DNA from: CAVORB01 sp963698495
Lineage (GTDB): Bacteria; Pseudomonadota; Gammaproteobacteria; Chromatiales; Chromatiaceae
Reading direction: 5' to 3'
DNA length: 64,000 nt
NCBI GenBank assembly: GCA_963698495.1
Contig: CAVORB010000020.1
Coordinates: 186,001 to 250,000, forward strand
The position numbers were made by a program, and so were the translations under genes. Below, one piece after another: positions 47,352-57,124 of this stretch. Numbering within the stretch: position 1 is the stretch's first letter; every line of letters starts with the position of its first letter. The notes beneath the pieces were generated by a model. The model saw only the letters and a program-made list of their open reading frames with translations. It ran no database searches and was not told the origin of the DNA.

Positions 47352-48536
47352 GTGGAGCGGAGCGTACCCGCTGTCATTCTCTCCGGTGGCAGTGAAATAG
47401 TCTCACTCAGCGTCGCAGAGTCGCTTCGGAAGCACTCCGTGCCCCTCGTGATCGTAGGTCTAGGCCGACCAAGCCGATCCGGGATTTACCTGGAGTAGTG
47501 GCCTACCGGCAACTCTCCTGGCCGCCAGCTTCTTTGGACGAGGGCATTGAAGCTCCTATTGCCAGCGTTGCAGGGATGCCCAGGCTTCGGGGAGCGGCCC
47601 TGGCCCGTATTCGCAACCGAGGACGGTGGGCTCCGGCTGCTGCTCGAGGGACTGGAGAGCTTGTCGGCAGATCTGGCAAATTCCGCGAGCCCGAGCCCTG
47701 AAACTGGGTGCACTCGACGAATCGGAGCTGTTTGGGTTTCTCCAATTGGGACCTTGTGCCGCGTTTCTTCCGCGGACCTACATATTAGATGACCTCGACG
47801 CGGTACCCGACGCCTTGGACACTCTTGGCGAGGACGCGGTCTTCAAGCCCTCCCTCAAGCCCTTCAACATGGAACTTTCCACCCTGCAGGGTAAGGTCAT
47901 CACGCGTATATCGCAGGCGGAGACCAGGCTGACGATGCTTGAAGCGTTTGCGCAGCGCGTGGCCCTTGCCGCAGCGATGGATAGCGCAAGAGCGCTTGGT
48001 CCAGACGAGTCAGGGGGAACCTTCTTGGTGGGGAACGCGAAACGCAAGTAGCGACATTCGCCGAACACTCGACAACCCAGAGGTGGAAACATCCCATACG
48101 AGGCGGAAGCGCTTGCTGGGTGACGTTGGGCGCTGAGGATACTCTGGACCAGATCGGCTGTGCACTTGAGCGAAGCCTTGGACGTTAACGGTTTGATAGA
48201 GTGTGAGTTCCTGAGTGGACGCGAACGGTAATTTCAGGGTTCTCGAGGTAAATCCCAGGGCCTGGCTCCAGGTCGGACTGGCCGAATGCGCCGGAACAGA
48301 ACTGATGTACTCGACTTATTGCACCCTCGCCGGGTACGCCGTCAGCCGAAAGAAGGTTTGCTTGTCGATGGCGTGGACGCCAGTTGGGTGAATGTCGAGC
48401 GGATGCTGATGGCGGCGGCTGCAGGAAGTTACGGGGATCGACTCGACGCGTGGCGCCAGGCCGTTGCAATTATCAGGATCCGCCGATTATCCCGCTGTCT
48501 ACCACACTCGCCAACCAAAGCTGATCTCAAGATGGC
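47352..48536 (+). pseudogene. ATP-grasp ligase-like protein (several frameshifts)
   Basis: Begins with a GTG at 47352, one base after the aminotransferase stop: VPAVILSGGSEIVSLSVAES LRKHSVPLVIVGLGRPSRSG, the N-terminal domain typical of carboxylate–amine ligases of the D-aspartate-ligase/CarB type. Later frames give LLLPALQGCPGFGERPWPVF, LPRTYILDDLDAVPDALDTL, GEDAVFKPSLKPFN (ATP-grasp lysine region) and FRVLEVNPRAWLQVGLAECA (metal-binding acidic/Asn-Pro-Arg motif). Coding switches frame repeatedly, and the middle (about 47940–48200) is too scrambled to follow. A role in attaching an amino acid or other acyl group to an amine is inferred. End point approximate. Confidence 0.6.
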
Positions 48537-48567
48537 TGCGCCGAATGGCGACCTCCGCGCTTCGCCG

Positions 48568-49513
48568 ATGAACTTGAAACGCTGGCGTCGAATATTGCCA
48601 CTCGGCATGGTCATCTGCGCGTTGCTTTTGGATCAGTTGGTTACTGGTCAAGGACTGGAAAGGGCTACGCGGCGCACTGTTGGATGTAGAAATTGCGGGC
48701 ATGCTCCCGCTCCTGCTACTCGGCGTACTGGCGAACTTCCAGAATGGCATTGTCTTCCATTGCCAGCTGCGTTTTATCGAAAGGCAGCCGGTGGCTCTTT
48801 CGCATTCAGCGGAAATCTCGTATTCGTCGGACAGATCATCCGATATCTTCCTGGGCGAGTTTGGCACCTTCTGTACCAGGCCTCATTGACTCACACAAGC
48901 ATCATCCCACGGTCGGTTCTGCTTAGAACTAACCTCGAGTACATGGCGGTTATGACATGGACCGCAGTGTTCGTTCCCCTGTCATTGCTACGCATGGCCA
49001 CGCAGTGAAGGTCTCGCGCTTGCGACTGCCGCCGTCGGCTTGGCGGGATTGCTATCGGGCTACCGGTTTTCCTGGCACCTGCGCAGCCTGAGGCTGCTTT
49101 CGGGCGCACTTCCCGCTGGAAGGATCAAGGATGTGCTGGCCCGAGTCGGCAACCCAGCGCCCAGGCGTTGGCGCATGGTTACCCTAATCACCGCCGTTCT
49201 GCTTGCTTCGTGGGTCCTTTATTTCTCAGCCTGGACATTTCTCGGCAAGGCATGGCCCGCCTTTTCAGGACTGGACCTGATCAAACTCTGTGCGCTTTAT
49301 ACGCTTGCATGGCTGTTCGGTTTCTTATCTATGATCACCCCAGGCGGGCTGGGTGTGCGCGAGGGCGCCTTCGCCGTTTTGGCACATGGGCTTCCGGCCG
49401 ACGCCCTAGTGCTTCTCATGGTTGTTGCAAGACTGTGGATGTTTATCGTAGAGCTATCTCTGTTCCTGGTGTTTCTCCCTTTGGCCGATAGGACGAGCCA
49501 TGCCGATTCCTGA
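48568..49513 (+). pseudogene. Flippase-like / LPG-synthase-TM family membrane protein (frameshifted)
   Basis: Frame pieces join as MNLKRWRRILPLGMVICALL, then LLDVEIAGMLPLLLLGVLAN, VGQIIRYLPGRVWHLLYQAS, NLEYMAVMTWTAVFVPLSLL and an intact last part (SGYRFSWHLRSLRLLSGALP, LYTLAWLFGFLSMITPGGLG VREGAFAVLA). The IRYLPGRVW and MITPGGLGVREG motifs are the hallmarks of the LPG_synthase_TM/UPF0104 (YbhN, AglD) family, multi-span membrane proteins often found with glycan and lipid-modification genes. About three frame changes are needed. It ends at 49513, overlapping the ATG of the next methyltransferase. Confidence 0.7.
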
Positions 49514-50205
49514 CAGCTCGACACCGCCGCGATTCGACGCCGACGGCCTGCATATACTTGATCCGAAAGACCGACTTGGCGTCGAAGTCAGAGTACATAA
49601 CTTGCCTCCAAGAAAAGGCGCTGACCGCCCACCTCCCTTTCGCAGATGGACTGGTGCTGGACATAGGCTGTGGCTACGGCCGGTTGTCGAACTTCCTCTC
49701 TGGGGAGGGTTGGGATGTTGTCGGCATCGATCCGGCCCTGGATTCATTAACCTATGCGCGTCGCCATAGTCCGAAAGCAAGTTTCTGTGCCGCCGCACTT
49801 CCGAAAGTCCCGATCGCCGCTGGAGCAGCGCGACTCATCGTGTTCCAGAACCTGCTTCGTTCTTTGTTACTCCTGGATAAACTGGAAGTCGTAACCGGTT
49901 GCGGGAAACTGATGGCCCCAGGCGGACACCTGCTGGTAGTCGAGAACATACGGCCAGGGAACCCCAGGTTCGTGGACGAGACCTGGATAGAAGAGACTTT
50001 TCAGCGCGAAGGCTTTGATCTCGTCAAGCGCGTGCCCATACGCGCCGGACGGTGGTGGCTACTCTACCTCATCCGCTACGGTTTGGTCCGGCGATCCTGG
50101 CTTCCGAGAATTGCAGATTATGAATTGCGGGTGCGGGCCAGAGAGAGTGGACGATCACGGTTTCGTTACACAAATGTCCTCTTCTTGTATCGGCGCCGGA
50201 CATGA
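49500..50205 (+). CDS. Class I SAM-dependent methyltransferase (one frameshift near start)
   Basis: Methyltransferase of about 230 residues. The SAM motif is LVLDIGCGYGRLSNFLSGEG, with acidic GWDVVGIDPALDSL and later GGHLLVVENIRP. The core from 49558 is intact. The natural N-terminus starts at ATG 49500 (MPIPDSSTPPRFDADGLHIL DPKDRL) and meets the core after one base change near 49578, where both frames align to SEYITCLQEKAL. Its ATG overlaps the flippase stop by 14 bases, suggesting coupling. The acceptor is unknown; glycan or polyprenyl-linked methylation suits the context. Confidence 0.75.
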
Positions 50206-50248
50206 CCCAAATCTCAGCCCAATATCGAGACGGGCGACGGACTTTCCC

Positions 50249-50290
50249 GTAGAGTAGCGGGGTTACGGTAACGTCACCCCGCTACTCTAC
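50249..50290. repeat. Perfect 15-bp inverted repeat left of the acyltransferase
   Basis: GTAGAGTAGCGGGGT and its exact complement ACCCCGCTACTCTAC flank a 12-base loop (TACGGTAACGTC). The GTAG start and hairpin resemble REP elements mobilised by RAYT-type transposases. A related hairpin lies on the far side of the acyltransferase gene at 51627–51665, sharing GTAGCGGG and GGTTAC…CGTCACCC. From 50206 to 50506 no gene was recognised besides this. Confidence 0.65.
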
Positions 50291-50506
50291 GATGAAGGCA
50301 TGGCCTGGTACTGAAAGAAGTGCGGATGCTTCCACGCCCGTTCACGGATGTCCCGCACCGCCTAGCCATCGGCTCCACAAGCAGAACAGCGGTTCTTCTG
50401 TCCGTATGGAGAGCGTTTCCAGTTAACGGAAAGGGTTGATCGCGTTCTTCCTCGCGCGGGTCTCTGGCAAGACGAAGGAGACCCGCGCCTTCCTCACTAT
50501 GCGCGA

Positions 50507-51565
50507 TTGCAAATTATCGCGAATGTTATCAATGGGAAATATAAGTTGAAGGGCAATCGCGATAGGCTAACGTATATTGATGCGCTGCGAGGAGTCGCTA
50601 TTTTGGCCGTGATGGCTTACCACTATACCAGCCATTTGAGCGCATCTTATCAGCACGATTTTTCTGTTATCTCGCAATATGCAAATTACGGAAAGTATGG
50701 GGTACACCTCTTCTTTATCATCAGTGGTTATGTGATATATATGACCATAACCTGCTCAAAATCGCTCTTCCATTTCGTGTTTTCGCGATTTTCTAGGCTA
50801 TATCCTGCGTTCTGGGTGGCGGTAACGCTTTCGTTTACCCTTATCTCTTTGTTTGGTCACCCGTTCAAGGAATTTTACCCCAGCCTCAACACCTATTTTC
50901 TGAATATGACCATGCTGCATAGATTTTTTTCACACCCATCCATTGACGGAGTGTATTGGTCTCTGACATTTGAATTGATGTTCTATTTTTATATGAGCTT
51001 GCTTATGGCGGCTGGACTCATAAGTAAGACCTATCAGTATTCTGTTATTTGGCTTCTATTGTCGATTTCCATTACGGTTGCTGGCCGATGGGGTGATTTC
51101 GCTTTTAATGAGCAATTAAAAGGGGTCTTTCTTTTGGAGTTTAATAGTTTTTTTCTGACGGGAATCGCCATCTACAAATTTCATAAAGATGGTAATAGCA
51201 ATTCGTTTTCCATAATTGCCGCTCTCTCATTGGTCCAGCAGTACCTCGTCTCGGGAGTTCATCTGGCAATCGTGTACATAGTGACGACCAGCCTCTTTCT
51301 TTTGCTCGCTAACGCGCAAAACCGCATCATTTCAGTACTGGCTCAGATAGGGGTCATTTCGTATTCCTTATACCTAGTGCACGCAGTTCCCGGTTATACA
51401 CTTATCAATATGCTTAGCAGCGCAGGCGTCCCGATTCTTTTCGGTTTTCTTATTACCATATCGACTTCGTTCGGAGTCTCCTATTTAATTTACCATTTTG
51501 TGGAAGTGCCCTCACAGAGAAAAATGCGCAATTGGTTCGATGTGTATACCGGAAAAGGGGTATAG
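50507..51565 (+). CDS. Acyltransferase family 3 membrane protein (AT-rich, likely acquired)
   Basis: A 352-residue O-acyltransferase of the OafA/NodX type (acyltransferase_3), about ten membrane helices, that adds acetyl or other acyl groups to sugars. The N-terminal DALRGVAILAVMAYHYTS has the catalytic-region histidine; HLFFIISGYVIYM and YSLYLVHAVPGY follow typical spacing. The gene is strikingly AT-rich (many TTT, ATT, TAT codons) compared with neighbours, and, unlike them, its frame is intact throughout. It is bracketed by two related palindromes. A recent acquisition is likely. Start TTG 50507, with TTG 50546 as an alternative. Confidence 0.87.
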   Translation: MQIIANVINGKYKLKGNRDRLTYIDALRGVAILAVMAYHYTSHLSASYQHDFSVISQYANYGKYGVHLFFIISGYVIYMTITCSKSLFHFVFSRFSRLYPAFWVAVTLSFTLISLFGHPFKEFYPSLNTYFLNMTMLHRFFSHPSIDGVYWSLTFELMFYFYMSLLMAAGLISKTYQYSVIWLLLSISITVAGRWGDFAFNEQLKGVFLLEFNSFFLTGIAIYKFHKDGNSNSFSIIAALSLVQQYLVSGVHLAIVYIVTTSLFLLLANAQNRIISVLAQIGVISYSLYLVHAVPGYTLINMLSSAGVPILFGFLITISTSFGVSYLIYHFVEVPSQRKMRNWFDVYTGKGV

Positions 51566-51626
51566 CAAAGTCATGTGGAAGCCGGCATGATCAAAAGGCG
51601 TCAGGCTAAGGAATGGGATGCCCCGC

Positions 51627-51665
51627 CGGGTAGCGGGATCTGGTTACCGTCACCCGCTACCCGCC
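51627..51665. repeat. Palindrome right of the acyltransferase, related to 50249–50290
   Basis: CCGGGTAGCGGG and CACCCGCTACCCG can pair over about 11–12 bases around a loop with TCTGGTTACCGT. It shares the GTAGCGGG arm and GGTTAC–CGTCACCC loop with the left palindrome. The pair frames the AT-rich acyltransferase, consistent with repeat-mediated insertion. Confidence 0.55.
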
Positions 51666-51728
51666 CCTAATACCCGCATCGGCAGTTTTCCTGCTGTCGT
51701 CTGAAAAGCCCTCAACGAAGCACATATC

Positions 51729-52889
51729 TCACGAAGCATCCGATTCTCTGCCCAGTAGATCGACAACCCGCGCCGCAGTGCTGCCAACATCGAAATCATC
51801 GGCGGCCTCGCCCAGACCAACAAGCATCTCGGCGGGGCCTTGATGAAGCGCTTTTCTTATTGCGTCTGCGATACCCGTCGCCGTCACTTGTTCCGCCATC
51901 ACGCCACAACGGTACCGCGACATCAGCCGAGGCAGGTCGCCGACCGGAGTGCAGATCAGCGGCCGTCCCGCTTGCATCGCGTCGGAGAACACCACGGGGA
52001 TGCTTTCGATACGAGACGGCAATAGGACAAAGTCCGCCCAATCGAATAACTTTGTCGCCGCCGACAGGGCCAGGTAGCCGTCGCGGGAAACCGGATAGCC
52101 GGCATCGCGCAGGCTATCGACCTGCGCCACTACGCGATCTTCCAAGGGGCCCCGCCGGCAATGCGGACGGCTTCTATGCGGTGCCAATCCTCGTCGCGCA
52201 GCTGATGCAGTGCATCGAGCAGCAGGTCAGTCCCTTTGTTGGGGTGCCACCTGCCGAGGAACGCGAGCCGGTACGGGGCGCGCAGTGCAATATCCCGCGT
52301 TCTCACGACGGGGAATCTCCGCGAGCTGGGCAGGAATCCGCATTCTAGTGACGCTATCGCGCGCATGTCGTTTGCGAGCTGAATGCCGTCCGCGAACCGG
52401 TGCGTAGCTCCGCGCATGACTCGGCGCAGCATGCCCCGTACCAGGGGAATGCGGCCCAGGGTCCAGATATCGCTTCCAAGCCCCCACACGCTGTAGCCAA
52501 CCCCGGCTCGGCGCGCAGCCTGCATTGCCCAATGTCCCGAGGGTAGGACCCACAAGGCCATGATGTGGTTTACCCGTTCCTCTGTGACCAACCTATCTGT
52601 CGCCCGCGCGCCAGCGCGCAGGGTGTCCAGAATAACCGGCCAATCCGCCGGTGAACCAGGCCGCAGGAGAGACAGCGGAAGACGGGGTACGGCGAACCGA
52701 CGTACGTCCACCTCACCCATGCGTTGCCGCCCTGATGTCAAACCGGGCGCCACCACGCTCACCCGCACGCGTTCTGACAGGGCGGTTGCGAAATCAGCCA
52801 CGAAGCTCCCGGCAGCCTCACTGCCATCCCCCCCCCTCCGGGTACGACGTGGTGATCAGGCCGAGGTGGCGCTCCCGCTTAGGAGGCAT
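51729..52889 (-). pseudogene. Glycosyltransferase family 4/1 (GT-B fold; two frameshifts)
   Basis: Repaired, it is a GT-B transferase of about 386 residues. The start (ATG 52889: MPPKRERHLGLITTSYPEGG) is separated from the rest by a run of nine G/C at 52828–52836; eight would keep the frame. The middle is ALWVLPSGHWAMQAARRAGV, YRLAFLGRWHPNKGTDLLLD ALHQL. A second shift near 52150 joins to PLEDRVVAQVDSLRDAGYPV and ADFVLLPSRIESIPVVFSDA MQAGRPLICT, the classic nucleotide-sugar binding EX7E-type segment. Sugar unknown. Belongs to the glycan region. Confidence 0.7.
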
Positions 52890-53665
52890 TTTTCTCTGCC
52901 CCTTTTCGACATACGAGCCGATAACCAAAAGGCATGATCTCGTCCTTATCCCTGGTCTGCGCAAAGAGCCAGCCGGAAATGTTCCTCAACGGGATCAGCA
53001 CCAATGCCGCCGCGCCGACGAGAACTGCCACTGGATTCCGCGACACGACAAGGTTCATTACCGTCCGCGCCAAGGCAATGTTCCCCAGAAGGGCGGCGGT
53101 TTCGACAGGGTGGCCGAACGAATCATCGGACAAGCAGTTCAAAGCCGTGAAACGCGAGCAGACGAGTCAGGCCGTATCGCGTCCAGCGGTGGAAATCGAA
53201 AGGCGCATCGTGAAGCGGATAGACAAAGGGCACCTGTAACGCCAGAACTCCGCCCGGCACTAGTACCCTCTCGATCTCAGCGATTGATGTTTCCGGGTCG
53301 GGAAGATGCTCGAGCACATCCAGGAGAGCGACCCCATCAAAGGAAGCGTCCGCGAATGGCAAGCGTTGCCCGTCGCCATAGACATCCGGCTGGGTGTCAT
53401 AGAGTTGCTTCGCTGTGGCGTAGTAATCCAAACCCAGGTACTGAACTTCATCGTTTAGGTGAGGGCGCAAAGGTTTATCGGCACAGCCGATGTCGAGGAC
53501 CCTGCCTTTCAGAACGGCCCCCGCCGCCGCAAACGCAGTCCGCTCTCGGCGCAAAACAAGCCACTGAGGATGTAACGGCGTGTGTCGCAGAGGATTCATC
53601 CAACGCCTGATGATTCTCTGCAAGGCCGACGGGGCCGATCCGGACTCATTGACAAATGCGCTCAC
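52879..53665 (-). CDS. Class I SAM-dependent methyltransferase (one frameshift)
   Basis: A glycan-region methyltransferase of about 262 residues. SAM-binding VLDIGCADKPLRPHLNDEVQ; then YLGLDYYATAKQ, FDGVALLDVLEHLPDPETS and VPGGVLALQVPFVYPLHDAP form a normal core. The frame ends at 53123 after HGFELLVR; removing one base near 53133 joins it to SDDSFGHPVETAALLGNIAL and a C-terminal hydrophobic part ending at 52879. The neighbouring GT gene begins 10 bases before this end, so they overlap. Start ATG 53665 with the conserved MSAFVNESGSAPSALQRI. Confidence 0.75.
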
Positions 53666-53714
53666 AGCCGATGCCTAACCATGACCCTATTCATGCAATC
53701 AGCGTGATGTCGCC

Positions 53715-54627
53715 TCAGGAATTGGGCGGAGTCCGTACCGTCCGCCTCGCGTCCTCGTCGATTCCCTTGTAATGCAGGGCGGAGATTTGTTCCGACAAGA
53801 GCCCGATCAGGAACGTCAACAAAGAGGACATAATCAACAACGCACTCATGTTCGTAAATCGATGTGCAGTCAAAAAAGTATAACCATAGTGAATCAGGCC
53901 AATTCCGAACAGGACGGCTGCGATGGGCAGAAACAACCGCATCGGGGAAAACAGAGCACCGATCTTCAAGATGATGACGAAAAACCTTGTGCCATCGTGC
54001 AACAGGCGAATATGGCTTTTTCCGTCCGCCGAGACCTCTGCCTTGATCGGCACGTAAGCGACCGGCAGGCCGGAGCGAAAAAAGGCCATGGTGATGGTGG
54101 TCGGATAAGAGAATCCGTTAGGCAACAGGTACAGGAACTTGACGAAATGCCGGGCGCGCACTGCCCGAAAGCCGGAGGTCAGGTCTTCAATCCTGAACCC
54201 CGTCATCAGCGAAGCCAAGCGGTTGTAGAAGCCATTGGCGAAGCGGCGGAAGATCGTCGCCTGGGTCGAGGCATGCCGCGCGCCGACGACCATGTCGTAG
54301 CCCTCGTCGAGCTTGTCGAGCATCCGCGAGATATCCGCCGGATCGTGCTGACCGTCCGCGTCCATGAAGACGAAGACCGATCCCTTCGCGTGTCTCGCGC
54401 CCGTCTTGATCGCGGCGCCATTGCCCAGGCTGTGCGGGTGCGGACACGACACGCACGCCCTGTTCTCGGCAAACGGCCGCGGATGCATCAGTCGACCCGT
54501 CGTCGACAACGAGGATTTCGGCATCCGGCAGGCATGCCTTGAGCTTCGGCAGCAAGGCTCGAAGATTCTCCGCTTCATTCTTGCACGGCAAGATGACGGA
54601 GATCGGATAGTTGGCGGTTGAGCCCAT
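53715..54627 (-). CDS. Polyprenyl-phosphate glycosyltransferase, GT2 (DPM/ArnC type; one frameshift)
   Basis: A GT2 enzyme that loads a sugar onto a polyprenyl phosphate, about 304 residues once repaired. MGSTANYPISVILPCKNEAE and AEILVVDDGSTDASAAV open it; then near 54436 one base must be dropped to reach HPHSLGNGAAIKTGARHAKG, VFMDADGQHDPADISRML (DXD-type metal site), DLTSGFRAVRARHFVKFLYL and two C-terminal membrane helices (MRLFLPIAAVLFGIGLIHYG, ALLIMSSLLTFLIGLLSEQI). Such proteins supply undecaprenyl-phosphate-sugar to GT-C enzymes, perhaps including the TPR membrane protein or the GT87 gene. Confidence 0.8.
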
Positions 54628-54891
54628 CGCTTGATTCCTTCGATCCGATCGCCTGGGGACGGCGATTCTTATGATGTTTAGCCGTTACACGAAGGTTAAC
54701 GCAGATATCTCTGAAGTTTCACGGAAATTTGATTGCACGCGGGGCACTCGGTCAATTTGTTCAGCTGTTCACATACAACGTGACCCGATATCGGCGTATA
54801 CCGACGTTGAGACGCTCGCCGCCCGTTCCTTGAGCATGAGGCCTCTAACTGTTTGGGAACCAATGGACACTGCTCGTTGTAACCCTGGACT

Positions 54892-56071
54892 TCAATCTTC
54901 CCCGACCAGCCGGTTCGGCTGCTGCAACGAACGCCAGCCCGAGACACCCATCCCTTCGCGCACGTAGGTGTCCGCACCGCCGTAGATGACTTCGCGGCGG
55001 CAGGGCGATCTCACCTGCGACGGACTGCCATTGTCGGGTGGCCTTAAGCCAATCGGAAACGAAGGTGGCACCGGATTTGATCTCGATCGCCTGTAGCTTC
55101 TGCCCGCGTTCGAACACCAGATCGACTTCGTGCCCGGCACCATCGCGCCAAAAATAAAAATCCGCTGGCTGGCCGCGATTGAAGGCGTCTTTGGCAAACT
55201 CGGAAACCACCAGCGTCTCGAACAGGGCGCCTCGCTGCGCATGGGTATTCATCGTCTCCACGTCTCGCACACCGAGCAACCATGCGGCAAGCCCGGTGTC
55301 GAGAAAGTACAGCTTGGGACTTTTGACCAGGCGTTTTCCGAAGTTGCGGTGATATGGCCGCAAGAGCATGACCACATAGCTGGCCTCCAGCACCGACAGC
55401 CACTCGCGCGCGGTCACGTGCGAAATGCCACAGTCGTTCGCAAGCGCAGACAGATTGAGGAGCTGCCCGGTACGCGCCGCGCAAAGCTTGAGGAAGCGTT
55501 GGAAAAGCGCCAGGTCGCGAACCGCCAGGATCTGACGAACGTCCCGCTCGAGATAGGTCGTGACGTAGCTCGGAAACCACATATCCGGCGTCAATGGCCG
55601 ATCGTACAGCGGCGGATAAGCTCCCCGGAGCATCAGCTCGTCGAGCACAGCCGGCAACAGACCGGCACCGCCAAGCTCCGCCATGGAAAACGGCAGCAGT
55701 TGGACCAGCCCCACGCGCCCCGCCAGCGACTGGGTTATCCGTGACAGCATGGCGAAGTTCTGCGATCCGGTAAGGACGAAATCTCCCATGCGCTTGCGCT
55801 GATCTACCAAGCCCTGCAGATAGGAAAACAGGTCAGGGCAATGCTGCGCCTCATCGATCACGGCGCCGTCGCCATACCGTGCAAGAAATCCCCGGGGATC
55901 CCTGGTGGCGAACTCCCGTTGCTCGGGATCTTCCAAGGTCACGTAGTCGCGCTCGGGAAACAGCGCGCGCGCCAGCGTCGTCTTGCCGGATTGGCGCGGC
56001 CCGATGATGGCCAGAATGGGAAAGCCCCTGGCCAGTCTCACTGCGGCATCGGTCGCGGCGCGTGGAATCAT
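54892..56071 (-). CDS. AAA-type ATPase with DUF4143 domain (end frameshifted)
   Basis: About 390 residues. Walker A is PILAIIGPRQSGKTTLARAL, Walker B-like VIDEAQHCPDLFSYLQGLVD, sensor VLTGSQNFAML, and the DUF4143 part runs from YVTTYLERDVRQI to AFNRGQPADFYFWRDGAGHE VDLVFERGQKLQAIEIKSGA, which carries a PD-(D/E)XK nuclease-like end. Near 54990 dropping one base restores EVIYGGADTYVREGMGVSGW and a stop at 54892; unrepaired, the frame continues to 54845. Start ATG 56071 (MIPRAATDAAVRLARGFP). The biological role of this widespread family is unclear; many copies sit in mobile or defence neighbourhoods. Confidence 0.85.
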
Positions 56072-56172
56072 GTGCGCGATTGTACAAATTGAAGTTTCTA
56101 CCTTCAATTTGCATGGCCGCCGCAGATCAACTGGTCACGTTGCCCGCTCCGGCGCCATGCCGCGCCAGGCAA

Positions 56173-56751
56173 TCAGTCACCTTGATGGATGGTGACCTCG
56201 TAGCGGCGGATGTCCCCATCGAGGCGGACGATGTCGCCGGCGCGCAGCGCGAACCCGCCGGTGGCACGATCGCGAAAATAGAGCGCGAGGGTCTCCTTGA
56301 TGACCGGGAAGGCGATCTCGCCCCAGGGGATGTCCGGCTCGTCGAACAGGCGCACGTCCAGGCTCTCCGGTCCGGGACCGAAGTCGAGATCGAGCAGGCG
56401 GCTGCGGAACACCAGGTAGACCTGATTGATGTGCGGCAGGTTGAACATGGTGTAGAGCGCGCCGACGCCCACGCGGGCCTTGGCCTCTTCCAGGGTCTCC
56501 CGCGCGGCGCCCTGCTGGGTGGTCTCGCCGTTTTCCATGAAGCCGGCGGGCAGGGTCCACAGGCCGTGGCGCGGCTCGATCGCTCGTCGGCAGAGCAGGA
56601 TCTTGTCCTCCCACTCGGGGATGCAGCCGACGACGACCTTGGGGTTCTGATAGTGGATGGTGTCGCAGGTGCCGCACACGTAGCGGGGCCGATCGTCCCC
56701 CCGCGGCACGCGCAGCGCGACCTCGGACCCGCACTCGCTGCAGTATTTCAT
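56173..56751 (-). CDS. NUDIX hydrolase with zinc ribbon (NudC/COG1051-like)
   Basis: A 192-residue protein. An N-terminal zinc ribbon with two CxxC pairs (CSECG, CGTCD) is followed by the NUDIX box GFMENGETTQQGAARETLEE (G…E…REXXEE). Ribbon plus box resembles NADH pyrophosphatase-like and ADP-ribose hydrolase families; a short QVYLVFRSRLLDL strand region follows. ATG 56751 is the natural start, with the zinc ribbon beginning at once. Substrate not predictable. Confidence 0.85.
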   Translation of the reverse strand: MKYCSECGSEVALRVPRGDDRPRYVCGTCDTIHYQNPKVVVGCIPEWEDKILLCRRAIEPRHGLWTLPAGFMENGETTQQGAARETLEEAKARVGVGALYTMFNLPHINQVYLVFRSRLLDLDFGPGPESLDVRLFDEPDIPWGEIAFPVIKETLALYFRDRATGGFALRAGDIVRLDGDIRRYEVTIHQGD

Positions 56752-56833
56752 GGGTTACTGATTTAGACATCCGGGCTCGCCGCACGACACAGCGCCCAGA
56801 TCTCCCGTTACAGCCATGTGAACCACTCTCGCT

Positions 56834-57124
56834 TCAGCTCGCCGGGTCGAGCGGTGGTTGGCTTGCCGGATCAGCGACTTGACCCGCCGCAGGGGTCAAG
56901 ACTTCCCAGTGCGCCGCGATGGTGTCCGCCGACAAATCCGCGCCACAGTCCCACTCGACAAAGTAGCCACCATTGTGAAGCCGCTCGAATTCGCCGGGGT
57001 CTTTCAGTGGAGCAAAGGCCTCGGCCTCCAGGTAGGGATAGACGTCGAAAAGCCCCGTTCGGCCATCTTCAGCAACGACGTAGATTCGGTATTCGGCCCG
57101 CGGAACGATATTGGCAATCCTCAT
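56834..57124 (-). CDS. DUF2442 family protein
   Basis: A 96-residue protein starting MRIANIVPRAEYRIYVVAED and continuing GRTGLFDVYPYLEAEAFAPL, FERLHNGGYFVEWDCGADLS, a DUF2442 domain. Members often stand behind DUF4160 genes and are suspected toxin–antitoxin components, without proof. Its ATG overlaps the stop of the preceding DUF4160 gene by 4 bases (57121–57124), so translation is coupled. Confidence 0.85.
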   Translation of the reverse strand: MRIANIVPRAEYRIYVVAEDGRTGLFDVYPYLEAEAFAPLKDPGEFERLHNGGYFVEWDCGADLSADTIAAHWEVLTPAAGQVADPASQPPLDPAS

